Shown here: in pieces, positions 45,119 through 58,072 of the stretch
Layout of the letters: every line of letters starts with the position of its first letter
Numbering within the stretch: position 1 is the first letter of the stretch
Origin: Petunia secreta
Lineage: Eukaryota; Streptophyta; Magnoliopsida; Solanales; Solanaceae
DNA: 64,000 nt
Reading direction: 5' to 3'
Assembly (NCBI GenBank): GCA_029990175.1
Contig: JARKIP010000005.1
Coordinates: forward strand, 67,892,501 to 67,956,500
Made by a program: the position numbers and the translations under genes
Notes under the pieces: model-generated
The model's input: the letters and a program-made list of their open reading frames with translations, nothing else
Told to the model about the DNA's origin: nothing
Database searches by the model: none

Positions 45119-47652
45119 TGTTGAACCCCAAAAATTACCCCGAAAAGGATAAATTCCGGAATTTTGATAGGATGGACTAACTCTTTTGGAGTTTTTGGAG
45201 TCGCCACCCAATTTAAGGAAAACATGGAACCAAATTAGCAAATGCGTGCAAAACTCTGTTTTTATAAAATAAAAAAAAATAAATAAAAGACGGTCTTTCT
45301 TTCAGAGATTCTAAAGGTAAGAGGTTTTATTAATTTCGGAAGAAGGTTTTTAAGGCACTTCCGAAATTCCGTTAAAAACGGTTAATCCGACAGGTTTCCA
45401 AAAATATTTGCAAAATATGCTTTTCTAGAAAATTTATCTAAAATAATTAATTGAAATAAAACTTGTTTATGAAAAATATTTAATTTGCACGCATTTTGCT
45501 AAATGGCCCAGTTTGCAATAAATTAAATAACGACTTCAAAATAAAAGGCAATGAACATAAAGTAAAGCAAGATACAAACAATCAAATATTATTGTTAAAT
45601 AAAATAATTTTCACATTTTATTTACATAAATATCTAAGGAAAGGAATGCAAAGTTAAAGATAGAACCCGAGATATTGATCAACTCGCGGGAGCCTTGAAT
45701 TTTCTAAATTTCCTAAGGTCTTATGTCTTGATTGCTTGAGCCCGAATTCAATCCCCAAATGCCTTTAATGCAATGGACTATCCCCATTCGTGAGTTAGCC
45801 AAACTCGTCCACAAATTGTTCGTGCCAAAATGTACCTCGCAAAACAAACAAATAAAATTGGATTAGTACGATAATAAAGCGTAATAACCAATGAAAATAA
45901 AATACTAATAATAAATTTATAAAGTAATAATAATAATAGTAATAATAATAAAAGGGGGTTTGTTTTTGAAAAATTTAGGCTCAGATTTGTATGGCGCGTC
46001 ATGTAGAGGCTCGGGATGTTGGTACGGTTGCGAACACGCCGGCCGGACGTGTTGCCATGCCAAGTACCAATTTCATTACTCTATTCGACTTGTTTTGCCT
46101 CAAATGCATACATTCATCATCGCCCATTTGCTTTAGGGACACGGGGACGGGACTGTTCAAGTGTAGTATCATGTTCAAGTCAATCCCGAGGCCTCAATAC
46201 ATGTATATGTATTTTTTCATTGAGCGGGTGTAATATCAAGTTCAAATCAGTCCATATGCCTCAAATTAAATATTTTTCCCATAGGCCAAAACCGGTGTAC
46301 CATTTATCCGTAATCAGTAAATAATGTCCAAAGGACTTAGTGTAAACAGCAGCATTCAATTCGGATCAAATGTCAAGCCACAAAGGAATCCACAACACGC
46401 AGTAAGGGAATTAACGTGGGCCCAACAGTGTCAAGGATCTGCAAAAACATCTCAAGGAGACGATCAGTAATAGTGAAGGCAAAACCATAAAGAGCTGCAG
46501 GACCCAAACCATGATGGATCGAAATAAGGCAACAAAGAAAAAATAAAAGCCAACAATGTGCAGATATACATCAACGGTAAAAATAGTTGTAGATAATCGT
46601 AACAGCCTGAATTGTGACCACAGAATCAAGAACAAACGCCGGCCAAAATTCTGGCCATATTCCAACGAGGGAAAACAGCGAAGCGATTCCCAGGCAAACA
46701 ACAGATCAGAGCAAGACCAAAATGAAGATTCGGAACCACATTAGTCCAAATTACAAAAACCTAAGACCTGCAAATGCAAACACACAGTAACAAACAAGAT
46801 CTGAAAGGAAATAATCAGGGGACTCAGTCACGACGGCAAAACGGAGGAGCGACTGCCAGTGTTTTCTCCGGCAAGCGGTACACGGCATCACTGCTACTCC
46901 TTTCGCCACGTATCTCTTTCTCTTTTTACTTTCAGTTTCAAGAACGGGCCGACGAGCAAAGAAAGAAACTGAGGAAAGAGGTCCCCGGAGATGGGGTTTT
47001 CCGATCTAATTCCCACCGGCGTTTTTGATCCCTCTGTTTCGATCTCCTCTTACCCCTTCCTAGATCTCCCCGGTTTCTCGTTCTTGTACTGATCTCCAAC
47101 CCTCTGTTTCTATTCATTTTTTGTGTGAGTGGATTTTTTACTATGTTTCTGATTTTGTTGGTGATATATGTATGTCGACGGGGGGTGTGTGTGAGAGAGG
47201 GAGTTGGTGTGGGTTTTGTGTATATAATGGTGTGTTTGTGTAGATATGTGGAGAAAGAAGAAAGGACTTTTTTTTTGTGTTTTTGGGAGAGTGAAGAAGA
47301 TGATAGGGGCTAGATCTGATTTTTTTTGTGTGGGAGAGATGATGAATAGTGTCCAGCTGCTAGGGTTTTGGATAAGTATGTATATATAGGTAGAGGATTT
47401 GTACAAATAAGCTAGCGTTTAGGGGTAGAGTGGATTTGGCCACAATTTTAGAATTAATTTAAAAAAATGAATGGGTTGTACGAGTGGGTTAAAATTGGTG
47501 GGATTTTCAAATTTAGCACATTCTTTGAAATTTCAATTGATCCTCTTTTATTATCATTATTTTATTTACTTTTCAAATTTAACCTCAATTATAAAAATAT
47601 TACCATAATTTAATAATTTTGAAAAAAATCGGGACAAAATTGGGTGTCAACA
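45119..47652 (-). repeat. Non-coding element 3' LTR
   Basis: This copy is 2534 bp and pairs with 54193-56749. A TATA-like run on the minus strand is at 47378-47389. The short (AAT)n-like stretch at 45919-45951 is much shorter than in the other copy. The short open frames inside are conserved only as LTR. Confidence 0.92.
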
Positions 47653-47665
47653 GCTGCCCCTCTTT
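47653..47665 (-). other. Non-coding element polypurine tract
   Basis: The minus strand reads AAAGAGGGGCAGC directly before the 3' LTR, identical to the Ogre tract over 13 bases. Confidence 0.88.
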
Positions 47666-47804
47666 ACCCGAAAAAGGATGAAAGAGTTTTCAGGGTAAAG
47701 AAGTTGACGAGAAACCAATTTTGTCACGACAAAGCCAAGTACTTTGATTCCAAGGACCAAAGTGCGATGCTTATAGACATGGCCGAGTTCCGCTTTCCGA
47801 GTTG

Positions 47805-47848
47805 CCTACATATCTCGGGCTGAAAGAGAATCAGGCCATATGTAGTTC
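47805..47848 (-). other. Conserved hairpin module, non-coding element copy 1
   Basis: The arms CTACATAT (47838-47845 in element sense) and ATATGTAG (47806-47813) form a perfect 8-bp stem around a loop with GGCCTGATTCT. It lies about 152 bases from the LTR edge, as in the Ogre. Confidence 0.65.
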
Positions 47849-48795
47849 GACGCGATTTGAAAATCAAAGACGAGATAGTAACGACTACTCAAGCACGGGA
47901 AAAGAGGCTTGTAATCACCCAAGTTATGAAAATGTGATCGACGACACACCCATAAAGAGGGGTTTACACAGACATAGCTTCCACTGCACCTCGATAACCG
48001 AGCCATCTTGTCTTCAATCTCAAACCTCAGACTCTAAGGTTAACAAGAGACTTACCTCTGAGGTTGAGGACTTATGCAGGTGCGATTCTTCAGGTCTTCG
48101 TTGACGAGTCTAGCTCATCTCAACGATTGCCCCAGTTTACCGCAAATAAAAGTTTCATGTTATGCTCCAAACGCCACTGCGATGCTGCTAAAAATCCTGT
48201 AATAATATCAACAAACGGTAAGCGTGCAACTGCTAATAAACTGTAATAATTGGAATAAGAAACAGATAAAGTGATAACATAAAACTGTAAATACGGGTTG
48301 CGGTATCATCGATAAGTTTTTCCTTCGATCAACAGACAAAATACTCCGCCCGGAGAACCTCTAGGCTGATCATTATTCTGAAACAGTAAAGTAAGACAAT
48401 AAGTAAAGCGGGAATGAATTGTAAAATGCGATGCTTTCATAGGTAAGTCAACTAACGAGACATAACGTCTCAAGTCGAATTATCTACTTCAAATATAACA
48501 ATGCCAATGTTGCAAGACAACCGACATCGCAAAACACTCCGAAAGTTGTGTTCCAGCCGACTTGTCTTAGACTATCATTTATGCAAGTTTCGAAATAATG
48601 TTTATTTTGAAATAAGGATCATAAAGATATAAATGTCGCCTGTTTGGCAACAAACCATGATAAGCATAGTGCTTTAATTGATGAAGAGGCAGTTTACAAC
48701 GCAATCTTGTATTGTGCTTCAATCCCTTGACAAAACAAATGAAACGTCTGGTCTTGAAGCATCCAGTGTGTCAATGCAACTTGAAAGAAACCTGC
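47849..48795 (-). other. Non-coding element inner region, part 1
   Basis: No gene is seen. A TTGCCCCAGTTTA word, PPT-like in reverse, is at 48127. A segment near 48617-48715 is repeated in diverged form at 51310-51410. Confidence 0.55.
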
Positions 48796-49087
48796 ATATC
48801 CTATTTGTGGGTGGAAGAACCCGAGATATCCTATTTGGGGGTGGAATGACCCGAATATCCTATTTGTGGGTGGAAGGACCCGAATATCCTATTTGTGGGT
48901 GGAAGGACCCGAAATATCCTATTTGTGGGTGGAAGGACCCGAATATCCTATTTGTGGGGGAAGAACCCGAGATATCCTATTTGTGGGTGGAAGAACCCGA
49001 GATATCCTATTTGTGGGTGGAAGAACCCGAGATATCCTATTTGTGGGTGGAAGGACCCGAATATCCTATTTGTGGGTGGATAAACCC
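48796..49087. repeat. Tandem array, ten copies of a 29-30-bp unit
   Basis: The unit is ATATCCTATTTGTGGGTGG plus ten or eleven variable bases (AAGGACCCGA or AAGAACCCGAG). Ten TATCCTATTT words are countable. The array is open in several frames on both strands because the unit has no stop in them; that does not indicate coding. Confidence 0.93.
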
Positions 49088-49189
49088 TGCATTTTGCAAA
49101 ATCTGAAATCACCTGGCTTGTGCTGGTGATGCGATAATTGAACAAAAGCTAAAATAACAAAGAGAGAAATAGAGTTGTTCTGCATATGC

Positions 49190-50105
49190 GACAAGGCAAA
49201 TATTCTTCGAGGAACTGATGGTTGACAGTGGGCTCCATAACAATAGCGTCCTCTGATTGTCTATGATAGGCTTCATAATAATGCCTCCAATTACTTATGG
49301 TAGGCTTCAAATGATAATGATGTCTTCGCTTGCTCACGATAGACTTGATAATAAGACCCCCGATTGCTTACGGTAGGATCAATAACAAAAGAGCCTTCAA
49401 TTGCCTATGATAGGCTTCAGAATAATTCCTCCAATTGCTTATGGTAGGCTTCAAATGATAATGATGTCCTCGCTTGCTCACGATAGACTAGATAATAAGA
49501 CCCCCGATTGCTTACGGTAGGGTCAATAACAAAATAGCCTTCAATTGCCTATGATAGGCTTCAGAATAATGCCTCCAATTGCTTATGGTAGGCTTCAAAT
49601 GATAATGATGTCCTTGCTTGCTCACGATAGACTAGATAATAAGATCCCTGATTGCTTATGGTAGGATCAATAACAAAAGAGCCTTCAATTGCCTATGATA
49701 GGCTTCAGAATAATGCCTCCAATTGCTTATGGTAGGCTTCAAAATGATAATGAAGTCTTCGCTTGCTCACGATAGACTTGGTAATAAGACCCCTGATTGC
49801 TTACGGTAGGATCAATAACAAAAGAGCCTTCAATTGCCTATGATAGGCTTCAGAATAATGCCTTCAATTGCTTATGGTAGACTGCAATTCTAATGAAGTC
49901 TTCGCTTGCTCACGATAGACTTGATAATAAGACCCCCGATTGCTTACGGTAGGATCAATAACCAAAGAGCCTTCAATTTTCTATGATAGGCTTCAGAATA
50001 ATGCCTCCAATTGCTTATGGTAGGCTGCAATGCTAATGAAGTCTTCGCTTTCTCACGATAGACTCATAATAAGGCCCCTGATTGCTTACGGTAGGCATGA
50101 CATAA
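49190..50105. repeat. Tandem array, about 145-bp unit, six copies
   Basis: The word GCTTGCTCACGATAGACT recurs near 49328, 49472, 49617, 49761 and 49905, with a variant near 50048, and GCCTCCAATTGCTTATGG recurs between. The unit itself is built of shorter repeats of a GCTTA(T/C)GGTAGG type. Confidence 0.88.
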
Positions 50106-50189
50106 TTTGTAAGTGCAAGCTGCAATATCTTTGATAAATTGTCTTCCCATCCACTGGCGAAGCAATAAAGCAAATGTGAAGGCATAGTG

Positions 50190-51200
50190 TAAAGCATTTT
50201 CAACAATCTTGACAAATCAACTGGCAAGCCGGTCGGGCATGAAGCAAGGAGGGTCTTGGGGTTGATTGTCGAACAAATCAGCTGGCGAACCGGTCCGGCA
50301 CGAAGAAAGGAGGGTCTCGGGACTGACCTGTTAACCTGAAAAGAAAAACAAGACGTAATACAAAGAAAATGCGAAGGCATAATTTAAAGCAAGTGCGAAG
50401 CAATTCGAACAATCTTGAAAAATCAACTGGCAAGCCGGTCGGGCACGCAGAAAGGAGGGTCTTGGGGTTGATTGTCGACTAATCAGCTGGCAATCCGGTC
50501 CGGCACCAAGCAAGGTGGGTCTCGGGGCTGACCTGTTAACCAGTTAAGAGTAAAGCAGTTCATAATATAAAGCAAGTGCAAAGTCATAAATGAAAGCAAG
50601 TGCAAGGCAATTTGAACATCTTGACAAATCAACTGGCAAGCCGGTCGGGCACGCAACAAAGAGAGTCTTGGGGTTGATTGTCGACAAACCAGCTGGCAAT
50701 CCGGTCCGTCACAAAGCAAGGAGGGTCTCGGAGCTGACCTGTTAACCTGTTAAGCTAAAAGTAAAGCGGTTCATAATATAAAGCAAGTGCAAAGTCATAA
50801 TTGAAAGCAAGTGCAAAGCAATTTAACGTGAAATGTAAAGCAACGCAAAAGCGATTTTGCGAATCAACAGGCGTGAAAGTCCAACAGGAGAGAAGCCTCG
50901 CCTGGTGGTCAACCTGGAAAACGTAAAGCAAGGCATCAATTTTAAAGCAAGTGCGACGACATAATTTAAAGCAAGTGCAAAGAAAAGCAGTGCGGGAATG
51001 TAGAGCAATGCAAAAGCCATTTGGCGAATCAATAGGCAAGATAGTCCAACAAAGGGAATCCTCGTAGCCGATGGTCAACCTGAAAAACGTAAAGCAAGGC
51101 ATCAATTTTAAAGCAACTGCGAAGGCATAATTCAAAGTAAGTGCAAAGCAAAGTAGTGCGGAAATGTAGTCAGTGCGATAGCCATTGATAAATCAATTGG
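50190..51200. repeat. Tandem array, about 205-bp unit plus diverged copies
   Basis: The words CAACTGGCAAGCCGGTCGGG and CAGCTGGCAATCCGGTCC recur near 50218, 50425 and 50632. Related, more diverged units (CAACAGGCGTGAAAGTCCAA) follow to 51200. AAAGCAAGTGC words fill the spaces. No gene is seen. Confidence 0.82.
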
Positions 51201-54172
51201 CGAGACAATCCGGCTAGGATGGCCTTGTACGAATTATAGCATGAAACACATCGATGCCTTATTTGGCCTAGTTTTGAAAACACAAAACAAGCCTAGGCTT
51301 TGTTGCCTATTAGGAATGAAAGTCATAGGGGTAGAAATGCCGCCTGTTCGGCAATAACTCATGACAAAGCATAATGCTTTAAGTCATGAAAAGGCAATGC
51401 GACGCAATCTGCAAGGCAACTTTGGATGCGCATTCAATAAATTGTTCATCCATAATGCGAATGATCCTTTCATTGCAAGCTTTCATGTTCCTGCTCTAAA
51501 AGAGAAATTGTTAGTTTTGGGGAGGGAAGGAGAACCGTTTGATTTGTGCAGACTTCATCCTGATCTTGCTGCTTCTGGTGCTTCCTCGTCTTCATTAGAC
51601 TTGGGTTTGCGAATTTCTTCCAGAAACTTGGCTCATGAACTCAAATAGCATAGATTTTTGAAAAATAGAGGCAACGTAAAATAATTTAATGCAATATAGC
51701 AAGTGAAATAAGCATGCAAATGAAGTCAAAGATGCATTTTGAAAATTTTGCCTTGACTTAAACTTGTAACATATCTTAAAACAAATTGAATGTCCTTTGC
51801 CTTGCACTGTTCGCTTAGCCAATCATAGAGTTCTTGCCAACTCATCTTTAACAACCAACGCCACTTCTTGCAACATTCTGCCCCAGTTATAATCATCTGC
51901 TTCCCTAACTCGTTTTGCAAAAATTGCCCTAGTTGTCCTTCTTGGGGGAAAATGAAAATTTAAATGCTAAAGGGTCGAGCCCGATGTGGGATCCTACGTA
52001 TCCCTCCTTGGGAATCAGACCGTGCGTAGTTCTGCATCACTGCTTCAACGCCATATACCAACAAATAAAAGCTGCCCCAGTTGAGATTCTAACAGATAGT
52101 GCGATATCCAAAGAGCGCAGACAGTAACTTTTCAGTACGTCGATTTAAATTGTTCAGTTGTTTTGCCATACGTTACAAGCAAAGCTTTAGCAGGTTTATC
52201 AATTTTAATTTTGAAATGGAAACAAATGCAAGCATAAATAATATAATAAGTATGTGATGCATTTTATTTCAACTTTCATAAATTCAAAATGAGTTGATTC
52301 AGATTAACATAAGCTTTAAAGTACAATGCAATTCAGGCCTCAATCTGAATTAAAATTGAAAATAATGCTACTAAGTTCAATTGCCAAGTTCTTTCAAACA
52401 ATACCATTAGCTTCTGGTACTGCATCGTTCACGAGCTAAAGTGTCTACCATCAATCAGATCTTGAATCTTGCGTGATTTGCATAGTCAACCACCTTACAA
52501 ATCAAACTTCTGCTAGAGAAATAAACAAAACAAAGAAACCTCAAAGGGTAACTAAGATAGTTTGCATATCATTCATAGGATTGCACACAAGTAAGCAACA
52601 CCTAGTATTTAACGCATTTTGAGCAAATAAAGCAAGGCCAACAATTAACATGTGACAATCACAAGTAGTTGAGCGTAAATAAATATGCAAACGCGTCCTA
52701 CCCTGTAAGGTGCCTCTTTGTGCTAGAGGTAAGCCTAATCGCACAAACAAGTGGTAACGAAAAATAGTTCATGCCAGTTCTGAGCAATTCAAAATTAGAG
52801 TAAGAAATAAATAATAACAATAATCGATAACAATCATCTCTCCGCCTTGACACTGCAATTCCGTTATCCCAACTAACTTCCAAAAGTTGGTGTCAACTCG
52901 AAATTTTAACACAGCTCATGCTCTCCACAGCATTTGCACAAAATTCTAAACCCAAATGCCTAAAACCCGAAACAATCCTCCATAGCTTTTGCAAACATCC
53001 ACACTCCTCCAAGCACAACACCCAATTGTTTTACAACATCCAGAGAGAAATTTCCAACTGCCTCCACAATACCAAACTGCAAATCACGAAAGGCGCCAAT
53101 TGGCCTTTTAAAATAAAACCTCATTGGTCCTCGGCTTTAGACAAGCCTCTCAGCTTCCTAGGTTTTGCAAGGCTCACCGACCTTGTTCATAGGGATCCTC
53201 ACTGGTCCTCGGCTTTAATCAAGCCTCTCAGTTTCCTAGGTAGCCAAGATCGCACTGGTCTTCAAGGAGGGACCCCACTGGTCATTCAAAGACACAGGGG
53301 CTTCGCTCTCCTAGTATGCGACAAGCATACTTCAATTTTTATAAAGTTGTAGCTGGATATTCAACATAGGCCTACACACACGCAAAGCCATTCACGAGAG
53401 GGACCCCACTGGTCCTTTTAAAGACACCAGAGGCTTCGCCTCTTAGATCTCACTACACCAGGCCATCTCCAAAACACAAACTAACCAAATCTGCCTAACT
53501 TTCCCCGGACTGCAATTCTGTCTATGATCTCAATTCTGCTAAATTCTTCCATTTTCTGACCTAAAAGACAACACAGGAGACAAAATTCCAAATCTGATTT
53601 TGCTCAAAACATGGTTAGGACTGAGGATTCGTTATCACACAGCACATAATATGCATTGTCGTTGGGTTTCAAGAACCCGTTGACAAAAGGGCAGTTTCTT
53701 AATTCCTGGAAACGGTATCAAGGACCGGGTCCAAACTAAGGTGTATATGCATGCATGACCTAATCTCCTTCTAAGAGTGGGCTAACGGTTGAGGCTGACT
53801 CGACCTATGCGGGATAGACCTGGCCTCACAATGCAGTAGAACTGGCCATGACAAAACCAGGCAATCTCAATACCCCGAACTAACTTTTGGTGAAACGAAA
53901 GAAGTTTCAAAGAGTGAGGTAAGGGCCCTTCCAGTTCCAGCTATGCCCAAGATTTTCCCGTCAAGTGGGTGCCCCCTGATGAAATTGAGGAGGTGAAAGA
54001 GAATTGACAGGCTCCATGAGGGAGAAAATATGAACGGAATGCAGACTATGCACAAATAAATATAATGCATGCTTTATAAGGCAAACCAAACAAACAGATA
54101 TAATAAAACAAATAAATTAGACATGCTAGTTGCAAATAATTGGAAACCTTTATGGTCAAAACCTTTATTGCT
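51201..54172 (-). other. Non-coding element inner region, part 2
   Basis: I see no retroelement protein. It holds the second hairpin module (51993-52030), PPT-like words at 51879 and 52073, and short duplicated blocks at 53120-53245 (CTCGGCTTTA words) and 53268-53450 (GGGACCCCACTGGTC words). A 95-codon open frame at 51361-51648 has no recognisable motif and no second copy to support it. Confidence 0.55.
51993..52032 (-). other. Conserved hairpin module, non-coding element copy 2
   Basis: In element sense the arms are CTACG and CGTAG, extended by a wobble pair, with a loop containing GGTCTGATTCC. A PPT-like AACTGGGGCAG lies about 110 bases away. Confidence 0.58.
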
Positions 54173-54189
54173 ACCCAGCGGAGTCGCCA
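54173..54189 (-). other. Non-coding element primer-binding site
   Basis: The minus strand reads TGGCGACTCCGCTGGGT, three bases from the LTR. The first 15 bases equal the Ogre site. Confidence 0.85.
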
Positions 54190-54192
54190 TGC

Positions 54193-54981
54193 TGTTGAAC
54201 CCCAAAAATTACCCCAAAAAGGATAAATTCCGGAATATCGACAGGATGGACTAACTCTTTTGGAGTTTTTGAAGTCGCCACCCAATTTAAGAAAACAGGG
54301 AACCAAATTAGCAAATGCGTGCAAAATTTCGTTTTGATAAAAAAAGACGGTCTTTCTTACAGAGATTCTAAAGGTAAGAGGTTTTATTAATTTCGGAAGA
54401 AGGTTTTTAAGGCACTTCCGAAATTCCGTTAAAAACGGTTAATCCGACAGGTTTCCAAAAACATTTGCAAAATATGCTTTTCTAGAAAATTTATATAAAA
54501 TAATTAATTGAAATAAAACTTGTTTATAAAAAATATTTAATTTGCACGCATTTTGCTAAATGGCCCCAGTTTGCAATAAATTAAATAACGACTTCAAAAT
54601 AAAAGGCAATGAACATAAAGTAAAGCAATATACAAACAATCAAATATTATTGATAAATAAAATAATTTAAACATTTTATTTACATAAATATCTAAGGAAA
54701 GGAATGCAAAGTTAAAGATAGAACCCGAGATATTGATCAACTAGCGGGAGCCTTGAATTTTCTAAATTTCCTAAGGTCTTATGTCTTGATTGCTTGAGCC
54801 CGAATTCAATCCCTAAATGCCTTCAATGCAATGGACTATCCCCATTCGTGAGTTAGCCAAACTCGTCCACAAATTGTTCGTGCCAAAATGTACCTCGCAA
54901 AATAAATAAATAAAATTGGATTAGTACGATAATAAAGCGTAATAAACAATGAAAATAAAATACTAATAATAAATTTATAAA

Positions 54982-55047
<66 letters not shown>

Positions 55048-56749
55048 GGGGGTTTGTTTCTGCAAAATTTAGGCTCAGATTTGTATGGCACGTCACGTAG
55101 AGGCTCAGAATGTTGGTACGGTTGCGAACACGCCGGCCAGACGTGTTGCCATGCCAAGTACCAATTCTGTTACTCTATTCGACTTGTTTTTCCTCAAATG
55201 CATACATTCATCATCGCCTATTTGCTTTAGGGACACAGGGACGGGACTGTTCAAATGTAGTATCATGTTCAAATCAATCCCGAGGCCTCAATACGTGTAT
55301 ATGTATTTTTTCATTGGCCGGGTGTAGTATCAAGTTCAAATCAGTCCATATGCCTCAAATTAAATATTTTTCCCATAGGCCAAAACCGGTGTAGCATTTA
55401 TCCGTAATGAGTAAATAATGTCCAAAGGACTTAGTGTAAACAACGGCATTCAATTCGAATCAAATGTCAAGCCACATTAGGAATCCACAACACACATTAA
55501 GGGAATTAACATGAGCCCAACAGTGTCAAGGATCTGCAAAAACTTCTCAAGGAGACGATCAGTAATAGTGAAGGCAAAACCATAAAGAGCTGTAGGACCC
55601 AAACCATGATGGATCGAAATAAGGCAACAAATGAAAAATCAGAGCCAACAATGTGCAGATATACATCAACGGTAACAACAGTTGTAGATAATCGTAACAG
55701 CCTGAATTGTGACCACAGAATCAAGAACGATCGCCGGCCAAAATTTCGGCCATATTCCAACGAGGGAAACCAGCGAAGCGATTCCCACGCAAACAACAGA
55801 TGAGGGCAAGACCAAAATGAAGATTCGGAACCACATTAGTCCAAATTACTAAAACCAAAGACTTGCAAAGGCAAACACACAGTAACAAACAAGATCCGAA
55901 AGGAAATAATCAGGGGACTCAGTCACGACGGCAAAATGGAGGAGCGACTGCCAGTGTTTTCTCCGGCGAACAGTACACGGCGTCACTGCTACTCCTTTCG
56001 CCGTGTATCTCTTTCTCTTTTTACTTTCAGTTTCAAGAATGGGCCGACGAGCAAAGAAAGAAACGGAGGAAAGAGGTCCCCGGAGATGGGGTTTTCCGAT
56101 CTGATTCCCACTGGAATTTTTGATCCCTCTGTTTCGATCTCCTCTTACCCCTTCCCAGATCTCCCCGGTTTCTCGTTCTTGTACTAATCTCCAACCCCTC
56201 TGTTTCTATTCATTTTTTGTGTGAGTGGATTTTGTACTATATTTCTGATTTTGTTGGTGATATATGTATGTCGACGGGGTGTGTGTGTGAGAGACGGAGT
56301 TGGTGTGGATTTTGTGTATATAATGGTGTGTTTGTGTAGATATGTGGAGAAAGAAGAAAGGACTTTTTTTTTTGTGTTTTTGGGAGAGTGAAGAAGATGA
56401 TAGGGGCTAGATCTGTTTTTTTTGTGTGGGAGAGATGATGAATAGTGTCCAGCTGCTAGGGTTTTGGATAAGTATGTATATATAGGTAGAGGATTTGCAC
56501 AAATAGGCTAGCGTTTAGGGGGAGAGTGGATTTGGCCACAATTTTAGAATTAATTTAAAAAAATGAATGGGTTGTACGAGTGGGTTAAAATTGGTGGGAT
56601 TTTTCAAATTTAGCACATTCTTTGAAATTTCAATTGATCCTCTTTTATTATCATTATTTTATTTAATTTTCAAATTTAACCTCAATTATAAAAATATTTC
56701 CAGAATTTGATAATTCTGAAAAAATTCGGGACAAAATTGGGTGTCAACA
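54193..56749 (-). repeat. Non-coding element 5' LTR
   Basis: This copy is 2557 bp. It differs from the other LTR by scattered substitutions, small indels and a long (TAA)n run at 54983-55045. A TATA-like TATATATA on the minus strand near 56475-56486 would be its promoter. Confidence 0.92.
54983..55045. repeat. (TAA)n microsatellite
   Basis: About 21 triplets are present here; the sister LTR at 45919-45951 has an interrupted run of roughly ten. The expansion happened after insertion. Confidence 0.95.
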
Positions 56750-56754
56750 ATGTA
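56750..56754. repeat. Target-site duplication ATGTA (right), non-coding LTR element
   Basis: This is the exact copy of 45114-45118. Old Sirevirus LTR continues after it. Confidence 0.9.
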
Positions 56755-57033
56755 TGACAAATGAAGGACCTAGTAGTTTGGAGAAGAACTTGGTCCTTAA
56801 GGAGAAGGGCACAACTGATCGAAAAGATTATGGAATGCAAATCCATGCTGAACTAGGAGTAGTGGCGCATGAACTATTGCGCATCCTACTCAGCTAGAAG
56901 AAGTTGTGTCGGTGCTGTTTCTTTAAAGTATGAACAAGAGTTGGAGCTAAACAATGAAAGTATCACAGGAAAATCTTGACTTGTCATATTTACAAGGTTT
57001 CCTGATGAAATACTACTAGGGTTACAAGGCCCG

Positions 57034-57040
57034 TATAAAA
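57034..57040 (+). promoter_or_regulatory. Candidate TATA box in old Sirevirus LTR
   Basis: TATAAAA in a CCCGTATAAAAGC context lies mid-LTR. As this is the 3' copy it would drive outward into 57613 onward. Confidence 0.45.
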
Positions 57041-57402
57041 GCTAGTAAGAAGAAGCCGTAAGTAGTTATTCACAACGAGAGTTGAGAGCAAACACAAGGC
57101 GATCCAATAACTTTCAAAGTGACTTAACTGTTGAAGACAACTGTTAAAGAATTCAGAGTTTAACTTAGATATTTTATCTAGGTTCTTTATTAGAGTTGTC
57201 ATTGTTTTGTGTTAAAACTGTTTTTACCTATCTACTTATGTTAGAAGCAATTGTATTAGGTGAAGCTTGAATGATTACTTTGTAAAGCTAGAGTATTGCT
57301 TTGTTGAGTGTTTAGGGTCTAGAGTGTAGCCCCTTGGTTATAGAGTTTGTAATCAAAAACTTTCTCAGTGAATTGGTTTCAAAATCTCATACTGTGGGTC
57401 AT

Positions 57403-58072
<670 letters not shown>

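Larger units (their letters stand above)
45119..56749 (-). mobile_element. Non-coding LTR retrotransposon related to Ogre in its cis signals
   Basis: The 11.6-kb element has LTRs of 2534 and 2557 bp, TGTTGAACCCC...GTGTCAACA ends and a perfect 5-bp duplicate. The inner region (47653-54192) has no gag, protease, RT or integrase motif in any frame. Its primer site and polypurine tract are nearly identical to those of the Ogre element, and it carries two copies of the same hairpin module. This fits a large non-autonomous element (LARD type) mobilised by Ogre proteins. Confidence 0.88.

Noticed and set aside
48678..49129. Open frames in several phases giving ISYLWVE and YPICGW repeats
   Set aside because: All derive from the 29-30-bp array, whose unit lacks stops; openness in several phases argues against coding.
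48796..51200. Regular repeats suggesting a CRISPR array
   Set aside because: The units are contiguous tandem repeats with no unique spacers, in a plant retroelement.
51361..51648. 95-codon frame in the non-coding element
   Set aside because: No recognisable motif and no homologous frame elsewhere in the window; kept only as a remark.
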